Shown here: piece by piece, positions 62,613-64,000 of the stretch | Layout: each line of letters opens with the position of its first letter | How positions within the stretch are numbered: position 1 is the stretch's first letter | Assembly (NCBI GenBank): GCA_017745295.1 | Contig: JAGHZR010000004.1 | Span: 336,405 to 400,404, forward strand | Reading direction: 5' to 3' | Origin: Novosphingobium sp. | Lineage (GTDB): Bacteria; Pseudomonadota; Alphaproteobacteria; Sphingomonadales; Sphingomonadaceae | DNA length: 64,000 bases | The notes under the pieces: model-generated | The model's database searches: none | What the model was told of the DNA's origin: nothing | The model's input: only the letters and a program-made list of their open reading frames with translations | Program-made: the position numbers and the translations under genes

Positions 62613-63806
62613 TCAGGCAGCTTCGAAGCGTAGCGGCACGGCGACGGCACCCACTTCCGGCCACTTGGTCATGAGAATGTCGCCCTCGACCTCGAAGTGC
62701 CGGGTGCGGGCCAGCAGTTCCTCCAGCGCGACGCGGAGCTGCAAGCGGCCCAGCTGCGCGCCCGGACAGTGGTGCGGACCGCGCCCGAAGGCGAGGTGTT
62801 CGCCGATGTTGTCGCGGCGCAAGCGAAAGCTCGCGGCATCGTCGAACACGCTTTCGTCCCGGTTCGCCGAGGCATAGACAAGTGCGATGGCGTCGCCTTC
62901 CGGGATGGTCCGTTCTCCGAAACGAACCGGACACGTCGCCGTTCGGGCAAAGCCGCGATAGGGGGAATAGAGGCGGAGGAACTCCTCCACGGCGTCGGCT
63001 ATGTCCTGCGGATTGGCGCGGAGATGTGCCTGCAGATCGGCATGGCGCGAAAGGTGGACCGCCATGTTCCCGATCATCACCATCGGTGCGACGATGCCCA
63101 CTACCAGCAATTGCCGCACGGTTCCCACGATCATCTCGTCGGGCAGGGGATCGCCGTTCGGATCGCGCGCGGCAAGGAGGGCGCTGGTCGGGTCCTGATC
63201 CGCCGGGAGCGGTTCGGCATGGCGCTGCGCGATCAGTTCGCGGGCCATTTCATAAAGCCGCAGACTGGTCGACTTCATCTTCTCCTCATCGTTGAGATGC
63301 ACCGAGAGGATGAAGGCGCGACCCGCTTCGTGCAGCGTTTCCAGCCAGGGACCGCTGAGATTCATCCAGGCTCCGAAGACGTGGACGGGCAAATGCGAAG
63401 AGAACTCTCCGCAGATGTCGCCACGTCCAGCGGCGATGAGCGGGGCCAGCAACCTGATGGTGATGGCCCGAACTTCGGGTTCCAGGGCCAGGGCGTTGTC
63501 GCGCGACAGCAGCGGATTGAGGGCGCGCCGATAAGGCGTGTGTTCGGGCGGATCAAGGTGAAGCGGTGGGCGCCGCCCGGTGAAGGCCACTTTGGGAATG
63601 ACGTTCTGGACGGATGTGATGAACGTGTCGGAATCGGACGCGGCCCGCTTCACGTCGGCATGCCGCGTCAGCGCCCAGAAGCCGCCCCAGCGGTCGGTAT
63701 GGGCAACCGGGCACTGCGCCCTCAGATGGTCGAACAGCGCATGAGGGCTGTCGAAATCTTCCGGCACTTCCGGGTCGAAGTCGCGGGGGAAGGCGGAGTC
63801 ACTCAT
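62613..63806 (-). CDS. cytochrome P450 with atypical I-helix
   Basis: A soluble bacterial P450 of 397 aa. The ExxR motif (E275-R278), the DPPEHTPYRR segment (85-94) and the haem-ligand loop FGRGPHHCPG with C347 are all present. The I-helix, normally (A/G)Gx(D/E)T(T/S), reads V-G-I-V-A-P at 236-241, so both the acid and alcohol residues used for O2 protonation are absent. Such P450s may use water networks, substrate groups or peroxide. Redox partners (ferredoxin, reductase) are not in the window. Operator B7 and a good promoter lie just upstream. Confidence 0.9.
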   Translation of the reverse strand: MSDSAFPRDFDPEVPEDFDSPHALFDHLRAQCPVAHTDRWGGFWALTRHADVKRAASDSDTFITSVQNVIPKVAFTGRRPPLHLDPPEHTPYRRALNPLLSRDNALALEPEVRAITIRLLAPLIAAGRGDICGEFSSHLPVHVFGAWMNLSGPWLETLHEAGRAFILSVHLNDEEKMKSTSLRLYEMARELIAQRHAEPLPADQDPTSALLAARDPNGDPLPDEMIVGTVRQLLVVGIVAPMVMIGNMAVHLSRHADLQAHLRANPQDIADAVEEFLRLYSPYRGFARTATCPVRFGERTIPEGDAIALVYASANRDESVFDDAASFRLRRDNIGEHLAFGRGPHHCPGAQLGRLQLRVALEELLARTRHFEVEGDILMTKWPEVGAVAVPLRFEAA

Positions 63807-63841
63807 GGGCGAAGGAAGGTCGCAGTAAAGGTCATGAGGCG

Positions 63842-63879
63842 ATAATGGCCTCGTTGCACGCCGATTGCAAGCGCTTACA
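63842..63879 (-). promoter_or_regulatory. P450 promoter with LacI-type operator B7
   Basis: Operator TGCAAGCGCTTACA (63866-63879) is the closest to a full palindrome of its set. On the minus strand TTGCAA (63870-63865), a 17-bp spacer and CATTAT (63847-63842) form a good sigma70-like promoter 36 bp before the P450 start, with the operator covering the -35 box. Confidence 0.75.
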
Positions 63880-63939
63880 CCGAACCGTGTTGCGACGCCG
63901 AGGCCAGCTACCCGGCAGGGCTGCTTTTCAGGACGTTGT

Positions 63940-64000
63940 TTAGCGCCAGATGGCGTTGAGGGCGGGGAGCAGGTGGTCGCGGTGTTCGGCGGGGATCCGT
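63940..64000 (-). CDS. C-terminal end of an unidentified protein (cut by window edge)
   Basis: The last 61 bases read on the minus strand as IPAEHRDHLLPALNAIWR followed by TAA (63942-63940). Composition and codon use look like a real C-terminus, and it lies upstream of the P450 on the same strand. It is too short to assign. Confidence 0.4.
   Translation of the reverse strand, partial: RIPAEHRDHLLPALNAIWR

Overview
The window is high-G+C chromosomal DNA from an aerobic alphaproteobacterium, most likely a sphingomonad (Novosphingobium/Sphingobium-like). The signs are four large TonB-dependent receptors, a tryptophan-halogenase-like/SapC/cupin-8 gene set, a GH43-rich glycan locus, class III CoA-transferases and tannase-type esterases. 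Genes are densely packed, often coupled by ATGA or TGATG overlaps. I saw no rRNA, tRNA, CRISPR array or complete insertion sequence.

Region 1 (1-28126) is a polysaccharide utilisation locus for a decorated hemicellulose. It holds a GH3 enzyme cut by the left edge, a flavin-dependent halogenase homologue, a TonB receptor, SapC, a JmjC-like cupin, two secreted esterases, GH51, GH27, GH95, three GH43 enzymes, an MFS transporter, a LacI regulator and a second TonB receptor. Six LacI-type palindromes related to TGTTAGCGCTAACA or TGTTAACGTTAACA lie in its intergenic regions, so it is probably one regulon. The enzyme mix (arabinofuranosidase/xylosidase, alpha-galactosidase, fucosidase-type GH95, acetyl/feruloyl-type esterases) suggests a heavily substituted glucuronoarabinoxylan or a similar plant polymer.

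Region 2 (28514-30201) holds two accessory genes: a DUF899 thioredoxin-like protein and a class IV histone-deacetylase-like hydrolase.

Region 3 (30269-48836) is the most unusual part. A divergent MarR regulator controls an eight-gene operon: TRAP transporter DctQ-DctM-DctP, three class III CoA-transferases, a one-chain fusion of two 2-hydroxyacyl-CoA-dehydratase-like halves lacking the expected iron-sulfur cysteines, and a CapA-fold protein. A candidate MarR operator fills the -35/-10 spacer of this operon. Its 10-nt core recurs before a second operon encoding a TonB receptor, two alpha/beta hydrolases and a tannase/feruloyl-esterase. Read together: an ester is imported and hydrolysed, and the released acid is imported by TRAP, activated to a CoA ester and possibly dehydrated.

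Region 4 (49026-64000) is a second LacI regulon. Seven TGCAAGCGCTTACA-like operators precede a TonB receptor, an MmgE/PrpD protein, an anion-symporter-type MFS, a CapA/membrane-protein pair, a Bcr/CflA-type MFS, a second CapA, a di-haem cytochrome c/OmpA-like pair, the LacI gene itself and a cytochrome P450 with an atypical I-helix. At several promoters the operator arm supplies the -35 element. The substrate cannot be assigned from sequence alone.
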